From NCBI GenBank assembly GCA_013397075.1, contig VWZS01000321.1:830236-894235 (forward strand): a stretch of DNA of 64,000 nt, read 5' to 3'. The notes under the pieces were generated by a model. That model ran no database searches. It was not told where the DNA came from and saw only the letters and a program-made list of their open reading frames with translations. A program made the translations under genes and the position numbers. Source of the stretch: Rhabdornis inornatus (Eukaryota > Chordata > Aves > Passeriformes > Rhabdornithidae). Of the stretch, positions 37,501 to 49,863 are shown one piece after another. Positions within the stretch are counted from its first letter, which is position 1. Each line of letters begins with the position of its first letter.

Positions 37501-40500
37501 TTCCAATTAACTGTCTCACAAGAATTAAAGTTGTTAAAGAGCCCTGCAGATAATTCTCTTCAGCAGGAACACCTTTAGTGATCACTGTATCTATTTGACT
37601 GAGCTCTCTCACTGAATATTTTCCCATACTTACTAATGAGTGATGCATTAATGGAATTACTATATAATCACAGATAAAGGAAGAAAGGAAAACTATTACT
37701 AAGAAACATGTGATACCACGAGTCTTAAAATACTCTTGAGATAGGTCTGAACTATTTGCTGGCTAAAAAAACTGCTGAATCATGCCCTTAGGCTCATACC
37801 AAAAATAGCATTGCATTTGGTAAAGCACAGACAAGCTATTAATGTTCCCTATTGTTCTAACATGCTGATTAGCTGCTGGTCACAAAGAATGAAAAAGCAT
37901 TTTCCTACCTTTTCTGTCTCCTTGAGAGAAAGAGAACAACAAACATGTTTTCTTCTACAGTAGTTCTGCCTTTCACAACATCAGCTTTTAACAGAAAGTT
38001 CCCAAAATCCTTTTAAATCTTTCTATGAGCTCTCTGCTCTGCATTTAACATACCTCAGAAAAGGTGTGCCTTTTTACACACCTGGACGTGATGGGTAGCA
38101 GATTTCACCTATCTCCCAGCTGTACTCCTCCCTGGTGAGACTCTGATTTTCTCAGTACATTATCTCTAAGTTATTTCCTAGAATTAAGGGGAGCAAAGAA
38201 CATTTGTTGGTCATTTAAAGGCTGTATAAATGTGAGGAAAGTAGTTCTCTCTGAGGTCTAAGAAAAAGTGAATGCTTAATGCCCTTAATGAGGAGGGAAA
38301 GGTCTTAAAAAGTTGAAAAGCTCCAGCTGGAGTTAATTATGCTCTCTAAGAGGCTTTGTAATTACTGCGTTTCCTGGCCTTCAGCATCACATAGGCAGAA
38401 GGACAGACAAGAGCTGCCTTCTGAGCTTCTCTACGTGCTTCATTACCTTTCCTTGTGGCCTGGTGTGACAGAGCACTAGCCTGAAGTCCTGGGTTTATCA
38501 GCAGCAAGGGTGCCATGCAGGCTGCTGGGCCGAATTTGGACATGTCTGTCTGAGATGGCTGGACACCCCTCTTCCAGCAACACAAGTCCCACTCTCTTTC
38601 CAGCCCCTGTGCCAGTGTGCAGGGCCTCTTGCTTTTGGCTCCATTGTACCACAGCTGCTGCCAGCCTCACCCTGGGAGTGGTTAAGGATAGGGATAGAGA
38701 TAAGGAAAGGAGTAAGTCAGATTGAGCAGCCCCTCATCAGAAGTGCAAGGGGACAGGCGATGCAAAATTGTAGAGGGAAGACTAAGAAGGAAAGACACAT
38801 TTTCTCTGCTCAGTGTGGGAGTGTTACTTCCCACTCTCTGGCTGACTTTACCTCTCCACAGTGGCTGATTGCCATCCACATAGTATCTGACTATTTAAAA
38901 CATCTTTGTGTTTTTAAGAAAAACAGAAAGTGTATTACCCTTTAACCATCTGCTCCTTTACACAAGAGTTTAGGTATCACATAAAGAGACATTCTCATGC
39001 TGTTTTTAATATGAGAGGGGCAATAAAAACATCTGTGATGCCACAGCAACTTGAAGTTGCAGCTCTTGCATTTTATCTTAGCTCACCTATCATGATGTAA
39101 ATTTTCTTGCAAATAAAATCCATCTTTGAAAGGCAAAATAATCTCTAGGCAGGAACAGTGGGTGGCCCAGCTCCCCAGTCTCTGTGGAGGGCAGTTCACT
39201 GACAAAGCAGAGGGTGGTGTTTCCAGAGTTCCCTTTACAGAACTGTAACTTGTGGGAGGCTGGGCACATGGGATCTGTTGAAGAGACAAGCTGAGTTAAT
39301 TTGCTGCTTTAGCAAAACTTTTTTAGAAAAAGCTGCTGTATCCACATAGCATAGAGGGTTATAGGTACTTCGTGCCACATATTTCTGCTATACAGAATGA
39401 ACCCTCAACACATAACAATCACAGTTAACTTCGTGCTATGTATTTCTCACAAGTTCATGAGTAACTCATTAAGCACAGCTCTAATTAGGTAATTCCTCTT
39501 GGTCTCTGCTTGATTGGCTGCTCTTTTTCCTGAAATCCCCAAAAACGCTTTGCTCCACAATCCTAGTTTTTTAGATTTCAACAGCAAGTAGCTGAGATGT
39601 TCAGAATCCAGAAATGGTGATCCCCTGCAGTCACTGAGCCTCAGACACAAACAACCTGTAATAATTAGCTTTCAGTCAGTGTCAGTAGGCTGGTACACAA
39701 CTGTCTTATTCCAGGTGACTTCAGAGGCAGCAGGAGGATCTAGGGGAAATTTACTGCAGGGTGTCAAGTGATGCTTCAGAGTAAGGGACCTGGGAAAGAT
39801 CGGAATGTCCATGGAATAAATTGAAGGTCTGAAGGGTGCAGCGATTTAAATGACTAGAAGGGAGGTAATCCCATGAAACCAGTAATCCCTATGCTGCAGC
39901 ATGTCCCGTGTCACACACTCCTGCTGGGCTGCTGCACTTCCTTCTACCATCCCAGTCTCCCATGACTCTCTTTTTATCAGTCTTACTTTGCTTCTTTGCG
40001 AAACCCAGTCAGACCTGTCTTACTCACTTAGTACAAACTAATGTTTGTACTTCAGCCTCCAGAACTGGCTTACTTTCCCCATCCTGTTGTTTTGTGACTG
40101 TAGCCAATCTTCTGGCATAATTTATTTAGTATGACGCAACTTAAGAATCACCGAGTCATCCTCAAGCACATCTAATAATGCCTTGTATCACTTCCTCAGG
40201 ACGGTCTTGAGAAACTGGTCTTTCCCTTTTTATTAAGAGTCATTTGTACATGTAAGCAAAGTTAGATGAATAAAAATGTACTGTAGGAATTGATACAATC
40301 AATACTACTGAAGTGAGATATTCCTCACTATTTTATCCCTTACACTTTTACTCAGTAACAGTTTTCACAAGCAGCAACATATAATGACCAAATCGTTTTT
40401 AATGTATCTAACAAGAAGCAGGAAAGCATACTAACACCCTCCTATTCTAAAGTATTAGCAAGGAGGATTAGACTTGCCATTTTTTGTTACTGATTCTGTC

Positions 40501-43388
40501 TCTTAATAAAGAGAATTAGAAGACCAAAATGGTAATAATTGTTCTCTGAATATGTATTTTTGTTAATTCAGTACTACATTTGCTTGTTGTCCTCTCCCAG
40601 TCTGAAGGTTCTTGGAATTTCTAATAGTGTATGGAGATCTCCACAGGATTACCTCACGTAATGCTGAAGTATGATCCCAAGAAATGCTGCACACACTCAG
40701 TCAACTACAGAAATAAAAGTTGCTGTTGCCTTGGCCATCGTATTTGGCACTAGGTCACAAGGGTAGTCCATGAAAACCACTGAGAACCCTGCTGGGTGCC
40801 CCCAGTTGGCTGCCCTCTTTACACCTCTTCTCTGGTGTTAGTCAATGCATACAAAGTTATCTTCAGCACATATGTGATGCACTGGAAATGTATAGACTCA
40901 GAAATCAGCATCCATCCTGAATACACAGGCACAACTTACATGGTGTGGAGCTCTGTGGATGTGGAGGAATGTGGCAATGGTTGAGGAGAATGCTGACCTG
41001 TGCTTCAATTCCTTTGTGATATTTGAGAGGATTTGCCAGAAGCTGCTGAGGTTACTCATGATCTAGCACTTCTGTTTCCATGCTCTGATACTGATCTAAC
41101 CTCTGTCCTTTGTGATCAAATGGGAAATGCCAACTAGACAGTAGAGGAAACATGAAAAAGAAGTACAAAATCAGCCTGAAGTTATAAGTTTCTGCTGAAC
41201 ATCCAGCTATCAGCCTTGGTCTCTTCTGTTTGCTCTGTTCCATTTAGATAAGACAACATTTAGATTTTATCACAGCTAAGCAGATAAATGAAACTGTACA
41301 TTCCTATACAGCCTCAAAATTCAACTGATAACTTGTAGTAAAAATCCAAGTAAATAAGCCAAGTTATCATTTTCTTACTGAAAATTTACTCTCTGTTAGC
41401 AAAGCAGAACTGGACAAGAATTCATTATTTGTAGAGGGAGGACAGACCTAAGCAATCACCTTAAGGAAAATCTCTTCTTCTCTAATCAGGTTGTCTGTGG
41501 TGTGAAACCAAAGACTAGGGCTCCTCAGGTCTGATTCCACTATTCACAGTCTGTTACTCCTTGTGTCCACACAGTCACAAAAGAATTAAAGAAAATACAG
41601 GAAACAAACAGTGGGAGAACAGTTTCATTTCCCTCTTTTGGTTAAGATGAGCCTAATGACACAGATTCAAGGAAAGGAATTAAAGGTGATGAGATGCATT
41701 TTGTTCTTTTGCAGCTACTGAGAATTTTGCATGGTGGCGGTTGGTATCTGCAAGCATCAGGCACTAATCAGAGCAAGAAAGAGAAGAAAACAAAAAAGCC
41801 AAAGTATGACCCTACTTCTTTGACAACTGAAAATCCCTGACAAGGCTATCCTGGGATAGTAAAGGCATTAAAAGTATAGTTAAAGCTCCTTGATGTGTGC
41901 AAGACGAAAATAGCTTTATAATAAGATATAAGAGAAACGTTGTCTTAAAATGAAGTAAATAAAGGCTTCCCAACACATACAAAGTTTCTTGGTATTCCAG
42001 AGGGGGAAAAAACTTTTCAAAAGACATTTAGGAGACACCCTTATACAAAACATTTCTCCCTGGAGGAGCATTTAATACTTTTTTTTACATTCCTTTGATG
42101 GGCATATACTACAAGTGCTATTTTGTGCGTTTCTCTCCAAGAGCTGTTTGTATTCCGAGTGCCCCACTGTGTGCAGGGGTTGTAGGAGAGTTTCACACTA
42201 TCCATTCCGTCCTAGATATAATCCTTGAGACTATGCTACTGAAATTTGCAGGGGGTTTGTGCAAAACAGCAGTGTCTGTGCTTAGACAGCCACTAAGGAA
42301 GCCCTACAGCCTGGATGGGCAGCTTGGTGTCTCTTTGGTCCCCAGCTGTGTCACAATTTGCTCCCATCAGGCATGGCTAAACAATGCCAAGGTCAGTACA
42401 GGATGACAGAGAATAGTATATTGCAGTCAAGCAAATAAAGCTAAAACTGTCCCAAAGAATGGGTTCTTTATCTTGTTTGGTCATCCTTAGAAGATAAATG
42501 GACTGCAGCACACTTCATACTGTAAACAGTGACTTTGACTGGCCTTATTCCAGTAGCAGCTGAACAAATATTTCTAACGTGGACATCTCCCCCTCCCTCT
42601 TTCCCAGCTGGACAGACCACATATTTGTATAACTCCTGTCAGTTCTTACATGTGATGTGGCTGGCCAGTGGAAGGAAGCTCCCAGAAATTAAGAAATTCA
42701 CACATGGCATTTACTTTTTCAGCAGCCTGAGAACCAAATTGTGCCTTTCTAAAAGCAGGCCCAGAAAATACACAGTCCCAATTCTCCAAGTTAAGAGCTG
42801 CAGCTCTTACCTAAATCAGCAGGGTATCAACAGCTAAAGGAGCTCAAAGAAGGAGCCTGGATAGGAGATGTACACATAAAATGCAGGCAGGCTCTGCACA
42901 GGAATATTATGTGAATATTCTGAAAAACACTGAAGATCAGCTGTATTAGTGCTTGTGGTAATTGTGAAGTTTTGACAGTACTAAAAAGATACTCTTAAAT
43001 TCTTAAAAAAGCTGCCCAAACATTTTGCTAATCCTGCAGAACTACTTTTAATAGCAAATACAGAGATTGCTTATAAACTGAAGGCAAACAGTGAGACTAG
43101 TCCACTGCCTCAGTAGCAGTTCTAGAGGAAACATTGAACTGGAAGAACTGCAGAAATACATTACATGCAATTGGAGAAAAACACAGCTGAAAAAATCAGT
43201 ACCAGCTCTTGAAGATTCAGGATTAGAAACTCTACAACTTGCAGAGTTTCAAGTATACTGTAATCTGACTTGGCTAATGCTTGTCTTCTCAAGCAAGATT
43301 ACGCATTATTTCCATCCTCTTTTACACAGGCAGGTATGGTTAGCACATCACCTCCATCTCCAAATGTCCTGAATTCTTTCAGTCACTT
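34501..43388. other. Intergenic sequence, right third
   Basis: It is unique DNA without recognisable genes. It contains a small perfect hairpin (CATTAAAC/GTTTAATG at 34,883-34,901), a two-copy 17-bp tandem repeat at 35,941-35,974, a 12-bp palindrome CTCCAGCTGGAG at 38,321-38,332, and an imperfect direct repeat around ACTTCGTGC near 39,367 and 39,428. Confidence 0.55.
35941..35974. repeat. Two-copy 17-bp tandem repeat
   Basis: ATTCTTGGAATAGTTTT is followed directly by ATTCTTGGAAGAGTTTT, one base different. It is a small local duplication, probably replication slippage. Confidence 0.7.
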
Positions 43389-43480
43389 CACAGAATTACA
43401 GAATGGGTAAGGCTGGAAGGGACCCCTGGAAATCATTTAGCCAACCTCCCTGTTCAAGCAGGGTTCCCTAGAGCACTTCA
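43389..43480 (-). mobile_element. CR1 LINE 3'-end fragment
   Basis: The segment runs from CACAGAATTACAGAATGGG through GGCTGGAAGGGACCCCTGG and CCTCCCTGTTCAAGCAGGG to CCTAGAGCA. This is the well-known avian CR1 3' region read in reverse, so the element lies on the minus strand with its 3' end at 43,389. It is severely 5'-truncated, as most CR1 copies are, and diverged, so it is old and inactive. It is the clearest taxonomic marker for a bird in the window. Confidence 0.85.
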
Positions 43481-46400
43481 CTAAGCACTTCCTAGAGCTC
43501 TGACTGCAGCTGTTTCACTGTTCTGGCTTCTCTATGGGTATCACTGGTGTTCGAGACAGATACAAAGGAAAAACTGGGTGCAAGTCTCCATTTTTTTGTT
43601 TCAAAGGGAACAGCGTTCTGTATGATTCAACTAATGAAGCATACATGCTATAGATTCCATTTATTTTTTCACATTTACTTATGCTTTCTCTTTGTTATAC
43701 TATAACATCACAATTACTTTCTACAACAGTGGATAAGCATTCCCTACCCAGTATTTGAGGAGTCAGTTGGTTGTGCCTAAATGTAGGGCCTTGCATTCAA
43801 TTTTATCTCATTTTTTTCTGAACTACTTCATCAGTTTGTTAGTGTGCTGTCAGCAATAGAAATACTGACATTCCAGACATATTTTTACCCACTTTTTTCC
43901 AAGGACACAGAACTTACTCAATCACACTGCTCCCTGCCACCTCCTTCACTTCCTGACAAACAGCTTTTGAACCACTCGGTTAATTCCATCTAAATATGAT
44001 GAAAGAGGAAGGTCTCAAAGTTTGACTTCAGCAGATGGGCAGAGGAGAAGGCTGGGACTGTTTCTGCTCCCCAAGGTCTTTGGCAGAGCACAGGCTGCCA
44101 GGTGCAGTTTGTCCTGTCAGCTGCTTCATCCCTCCCCGGAGCACTCACGGGCCCCCTGCACACGTGGAGCTCCCGAGGATCAGAGCCCGGGCCAGGCTTT
44201 GCTCTGCCCACACACCCGGGGAGGGGCAGCGCTGCGGGACCACCTCGTGCAAGAGCCAGGATTACACAAGCCAGGACTAGGAGCTAGAACTACTGCAGCT
44301 GGTGCCGGCCAAGGACACGCACAGAGAGACAAACACGCTTGGCTCGTTGTGCTGCTCAAGGCAGAACACACTTGCAGACTGCAGTAGGACGGCACTGGGA
44401 TTAGGATATCCTGTTATATTGTCTCCCTCCTGACTGACATGAACAATGACTTACCCCAAAAAAGTTGGGGTGTTTTCTGAGCCACTCTTTAACACGTGTT
44501 TTGCTGTTGTGGGTGGGGTTTTTAGATCTTATTGAGTTGTGCTGAGATATCTACTGTACCTTCTCTTTCCCTCATCTGCCAAAGGAAGGGACTCAGATTT
44601 TCTAAATGTAAGTAACCTCCCTTGCATTTTACAAAGGCTTAAGAACTCTTAACTCCGCATGAGTGAAAAGAGATTGCTCCATCACCCTATACCAAGAGTA
44701 AAAAGCACAGTTGCATGCTTCCCTTGTGACCACAAGGGAAATAAAGTTTAACTAGAAAGAAATATTGACCCACACAAGGACAAGCTGAAGTACTTGAAAA
44801 AGCATTATTGAGCACCATGCACTTTGTCCATACTCAGTGCAAGCCTTTAAGCAAATACCATTCTTCAGTTTTTTCTGGCCTTCAAAGGGGCAAAATAGTG
44901 CATTTTTAAAAGCAGAAGCTGAAGACAGTCTTATTTGAGGAATGAAATACTCTTTACTACAGCATGCAGTTAAAGCACCCACAAGCAGGAAAGAATGTGT
45001 AACTACAGAGGGCAAGACAAAAAAGGACCATTACTCTAACACTTACTATTAACTTCTCTAGTACTAAGTACTTGAGAAAGACATGAATGCAAAGTATAGC
45101 ACAATATATTCCTGGAGAACACGAAAGTAGGCCAGCCTTGGGGCAGGTAGAAAGGCACTACCACCTCCAGAGTGCTAGATTCAGAAAAGCTACACCCACT
45201 AGTTGTACTCTTCCCTAGCAGAAACAGTCTTTACCCTGATTCCTAGGACATCCACCATGTACTTTACAGAAACATACACAACCGACTGTAGTTTTTTAAA
45301 ATTACTAGATATGAACCTACTTGTTTGGAATTTCTGAATTTGTATTTCCTGTTGGATTTCTCACCAAAGAAACAAAACAGTTTAAAGTGAAGGGTCTGAG
45401 TTCACTGTTTTTCCTTTAAGAAGATTCAGCTTTCATACTCCATTACCAGTGCTCACTTTATGAAAATGCTTTTGAAAACAAAAGGAGTTTGAAATATTTC
45501 AGAGGAGAAGAATACAGTACAGAATATACAATATACCTTGCCTTCCACAGGCAGGGCTGATATCTCAACTACCTGGTAAGCCAAGAAGTGCAATAAGCAA
45601 ACAAACAGTGGTATGTATCTCTAGTCATTTTGCCTTTGGTTGCTGAGCAGTGAATTCCTCAGGGGCTTAAACTCAGAACTTCGCAAAACATTTACAACTG
45701 AGTAAAAAAAAAATATCCAGTGAAACCATCAGATAGTAAATTGTGAAGGGACTTCTTCAGTTTAAAGAAGTATTCTTTACTTATTAAATACACAATACCA
45801 TTCACAAATCTTTTTCTCTGTACTTTTATATTCACAGGGGTGGATATGTGTACCTACATTTTTAAGTCAGTATTCTAACACTTGTCTTAATTGTAAGTGG
45901 CAGTGAAGAAGGCAAACATTAACTGGGGACAAACTGTACAGGTCTGTTCCTAGGAAAATCTTAGTTCAAAGAGGAACCAGCTCAGAGCTCCCAGTGAACC
46001 AGTACAACATCCTTCTAAAGATCAATCCTTTGTGCAAACATATCCTAAATACACAAAGCCAGAAGCAGTCCTATATGAAACACTCTGGGTTTAGTCTTAA
46101 AAAGTACTTGACTACTAAAACTTGACCACTCCTATCCCTAGAGTTCTCACCTACAGGTTGCTGCTACAGAAGGCCATCATCTCAAATTCAGTACAGTAAA
46201 GATACATGGCAAGGTAAAATAATTTGCTTTCTGTTGCTCAGCAGGCCAAGACACAAAACTGTTCTATTGCCAATACAAGAGCCAGGCTGAGGTTGGAAGA
46301 CCTTCATCTATTGTGTCTTAACTTACCACTGGGGATGGCAAATAAAAAACAATTCACCAAAGAGTTACAAGGTCATTGAAAGATCTTGACTATATTTGTC

Positions 46401-46542
46401 ATTTGCTTCCTCCTCAACGCTATTTGTGCTTCACGGCAGTTCCAGCCCAACACATAAAAAAGCTTTCTGCACAGGACCCACGCTAAGTGTACCCAGATAC
46501 CCACAAACTGAAAAATACAGGACAAATAAGTTTTTATGCAAA
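43481..46542. other. Intergenic sequence downstream of SLC40A1
   Basis: No gene is recognised. A GC-richer patch at about 44,030-44,400 gives overlapping open frames on both strands but lacks splice structure or protein similarity. A small hairpin ACCCCAA/TTGGGGT lies at 44,453-44,471. Confidence 0.55.
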
Positions 46543-46548
46543 TTTATT
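46543..46548 (-). terminator. SLC40A1: Distal candidate poly(A) signal of SLC40A1
   Basis: AATAAA on the minus strand, followed by TTTGCATAAAAACTTATTTG and then a GT-rich run ending TTTGTGGG. Hexamer plus downstream GT-rich element fits a cleavage site. The proximal alternatives at 47,598 and 47,706 have weaker downstream context. Confidence 0.4.
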
Positions 46549-48007
46549 AATTAGCTTTAACAACAGTTATACATACATCAATACTATGTCCAGCATAAGG
46601 TTGTATAAGAAAATATTCTGGTAAGATTGATTTCTAGTGTGTACATTTTTAAGGGCAGTTTTTATCCAATTTGGACTTTTTTAAAAAAAATAAATAAATA
46701 CAAGGCCAAAAATGCTTACTTAATGAAAGTCCTGCTAAGTAAGACTTCAGGCTCCACACTGCTTCAAAGCACTACTGAGTACAGGTGTCTGTACACATCT
46801 TGGACTCGCACACAAACAGGCTGTGCTCAAGCAGCATACACTTTTTGACATCTAACACAGACCAATACACACAAGTTTTGCAATTTAAACCTCCTTAATC
46901 CTCTTCAACCTAGCATTCACTTTTCTATTTTGGGATTGTCTTGCCTTCCAGCTGTGACATGCACATATGAACCCCAACCACATCATGTTTACCAAACACA
47001 AAGCTCCAGTCCTCTCCTAATAGTACTGCACTGTCTAGTGGAACTATGTATGAAACAAATTGCTACTCAAATTAAACAAGACTAAATTGTTCTTGGAGAA
47101 AGGGGAAAAAAACCCAACAACAACAACAAAAAAAACATAAAACAAAACAAACCCCCACACTTTTGGGAACAGGCAGGAACATGGCATGCTCCCAGCTCTG
47201 TTTGTCATGTTTTTGGAGCTCTCTAGACTTCAGAAATACACCCTCTCTGGGATGTCTGGTGCTTAGTGCTATAGCATTAAATTTTAGGCACCCTGGGTTC
47301 TGTGCACTGTAGACAGCACAAAAAAAAAAAGCTGCATTTTCAGCTTTGTTTCCCTGATGGCCAGTGAGTCCAAGATATACAGTGGCATTCAGATGTTTTT
47401 CAAAGTGCAGTATACAGGCATTCACTGACATTTGGACTATAATTATATTTAATAATATTAAAATCTGGTCCAATTTAAATTAGATACACATGAGAAAATA
47501 TACTTGGCAAATCAGAGCTATTCCATTTACTAATGTGCTTATCATATACCACATAAGACTATCCTTTGGACATATTTACAAATCTAGATAAGCTTGTTTT
47601 ATTTGTCTTCTGACAAATTCTGCTGATGGCAAAATTCCCTTTTACTTAAGTTACACTCAGGATTGAGTCACAAATTTTAAATCTACTCTAAATTACATAT
47701 TTTACTTTATTATATCAAAACAAAACCCAAATTCTTGGTCAAAGTATAAACACTTATAAACCTAGTGAAAACATCCCTGAGAAGCTTTCAGCAACATAGA
47801 GTAATTATTAGGTTTGGTCCATCAGAGGAAAATCATTACATCCAGTTATTGAAAACGATGGGCTACAAGTCTATTGGTTGTACATTGGATTCCCATTCAT
47901 GCCATTTCACACCTCTTACAAAACATTGTATCCAAGACAAAAGCCACTAGAGGTTCTTTACATTCTTTGATACATAATGATATTGTTATAAAATTTGTGA
48001 TGACTGG

Positions 48008-48081
48008 CCTAGATTCAGCCCTGGTGTAACGCCTTTAATTGCAATGGAGTTCACACACTTACATTCCAGGGTTGAGTCTGG
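48008..48081. repeat. Old palindromic MITE-like repeat fragment
   Basis: The left half (GATTCAGCCCTGGTGTAAC-GCC) is mirrored by the right half (GGAGTTCACAC ... CCAGGG-TTGAGTCTGG). It resembles the palindromic GGTGTAACTCC...GGAGTTACACC repeat that I recall from turtle, crocodile and bird DNA. The arms have diverged, so insertion is ancient. It lies in the SLC40A1 3' flank. Family name not assigned. Confidence 0.45.
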
Positions 48082-48992
48082 TAACATATATGACTGTGAA
48101 GGACAGTACCTAAAATTAAAAAAAACCCTTCCAAATTAACAGAGGATACTTTTCACAAGTTGCTGACATTATGTTTTTGCATACTACTTATTTTGCATAC
48201 TAATTTTGCAAACAAACATTTAATCAATATTTAAATTTAGAAGTCAGACTGCCAAGCCCTAAGAAAACTCAGAACACCACCAGGTTCAACTCTACTGAGA
48301 AAGCAAAGTGCGTAGTTTCCACAAAAGTGCACAATAGGGTTAATGACTATGGAAGTACTGTGTTAGGACACATGCAGGGTAAAAAAAACACAAAACAAAA
48401 AAAAAAAAGGCAAGAACTTATTGAACAGAGGGGACGTAGCATTTTCCTTGCTCTGAAGTTGCTTTAGAGGGCCTCTCAGTCCATCATCTCATTGGTTTAG
48501 CAGTATTTTAGAACAAAGTCAAAATTCACATACACATCAGATAAATGCAAGTAATCCACCTTTCACATGAAATATTAACTACTTTCAAATGCAATTGTTT
48601 TTAGAAACCCTATTAAAGCCTGATATATTGGAAAAGTAAATAAAGCTGCTTGTATTCTAAGGCAAAAACTAAGTTAGCACTAGAATTTCTTTCTCTACAA
48701 GTACTACTGACCTTAGCACTTTCTGCTACACCAAACCTGAGCAAACCTGCCATTTGCAATTTAAAAGCCATGCTCTGTAATATTACACCAATAGCTTCTG
48801 TGCTAAATGAGGCTGTTTCACTCTAAGAAGTGCAACAAAAGTGTAATACAATATCTTGTACCTAACAGTTCTCTAATTTGTAAGGAAACATGCAAAAAAC
48901 CTGCAAAGGTGTTTCCGTAAAGTTAAACCAAAACATAAAATACTATAAAGTTTTGGGAAAAAAAACTGAGTTTACTACAAGAATCCAAGAAA

Positions 48993-49043
48993 GATCATAG
49001 AATATTGTGAGTTAGAAGGGACCCACAAGGACTAAAGTCCAAT
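48993..49043 (-). mobile_element. CR1 LINE 3'-end fragment
   Basis: GATCATAGAATATTGTGAGTTAGAAGGGACCCACAAGG and the following AGTCCAAT match the terminal part of an avian CR1 subfamily, lying on the minus strand. Only about 50 nt remain. It sits about 500 nt after the ferroportin stop codon, in the same orientation as the gene, so it may be part of the 3' UTR. Confidence 0.75.
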
Positions 49044-49543
49044 GAGAGGATGTTTATAACAGTTTAAGAATATAGGAGAGCAGAACTGTTTATGTAAATA
49101 CTGGAGTTTGAAAACTCCAAACAACCAAATACTGTATAAAAAGTTATTCCAAACTAACTAAAAAGAAGTACAAGACCTCATTTTACTCAATGAACATAAG
49201 GATTAGCCAGGATTCATGGTAAATTGAGTATGTATAACAACCACTTCACTCTGGGGATCAGCAGTGGAACTTGAACACTATTTTTGTGATCAAACACCTG
49301 ACTTGAGACTTGTGGGGAACCTTTGATACTGCAGCTGTCAAGATCCAAGAGGCTGTCCTCTGCCAAACATGAAACATTTACAGGGTCACTGTAAAATGCA
49401 TTTTTTCTCTTGGGACAGCTTCCCCAAACAGCTAAGTTATGCATTCAACTCTAGAGAAACACCTCAAACAGGGTCATAAAAGGAAGTATATGTACTCAAC
49501 CATGGTATTTGTGAAGCAAAGTTAGTAAGAGAAGTGGATCCTT

Positions 49544-49863
49544 TCAGACAGTAGATGTATTACCAGGTGGTGAACTGTCAGGGGCTGCTTTGGGATCAGG
49601 AGTGTGACAAACAAAAAGTTGTTTTCCCAAGCTTTTTTGGGCAAATCTGAAGTACATTATGTGGCCCATTGCAACAAAAGACACAGAAATAAGCACCAAT
49701 AAGCCAAAAGCTTCAGGATTTGGGGCCAAGATGACCATGATGAAGTGCAGCAAGTCAAGAAGATAATTCATGGAGTTTTGGACACCATTTATGATGCCTC
49801 TTTCAGATTCTATGACGTTTTCTTGGAGTAACTGTGTGACAGTCAAATCAAAGGACCAAAGGC
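49544..49863 (-). CDS. SLC40A1: SLC40A1 coding exon 8
   Basis: It encodes GLWSFDLTVTQLLQENVIES, ERGIINGVQNSMNYLLDLLH, FIMVILAPNPEAFGLLVLIS and the tail, then TGA (49,544-49,546). The LLHFIMVIL histidine matches the C-lobe iron ligand. The cytosolic tail after FRFAQ is diverged and ends NTSTV. The acceptor reads CTCTCCATAG. Confidence 0.97.

Larger units (their letters stand above)
46543..49543 (-). other. SLC40A1: SLC40A1 3' UTR / 3' flank, with candidate poly(A) signals
   Basis: Sequence downstream of the ferroportin stop on the minus strand. AATAAA hexamers (TTTATT on the plus strand) occur at 47,706-47,711, 47,598-47,603 and 46,543-46,548. ATTAAA variants lie near 48,219 and 48,026. The 46,543 site is followed on the minus strand by a T/GT-rich stretch, a plausible cleavage context, and would give a 3.0 kb UTR. 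Which site is used cannot be told from sequence. The 133-codon open frame at 47,072-47,473 has a run of low-complexity Cys/Phe and is rejected as coding. Confidence 0.5.

Noticed and set aside
43990..44395. Overlapping open frames on both strands in a GC-richer intergenic patch
   Set aside because: Composition effect; frames on both strands, no family match or splice structure.
14591..46542. A hidden gene, CRISPR-like array or novel operon in the 32 kb gap
   Set aside because: No repeated spacer structure, no coding exon and no RNA gene could be supported on either strand.
47072..47473. 133-codon minus-strand open frame with a Cys/Phe-rich end
   Set aside because: It lies in the SLC40A1 3' flank, has low-complexity composition from an A/C-rich tract, and resembles no known protein.
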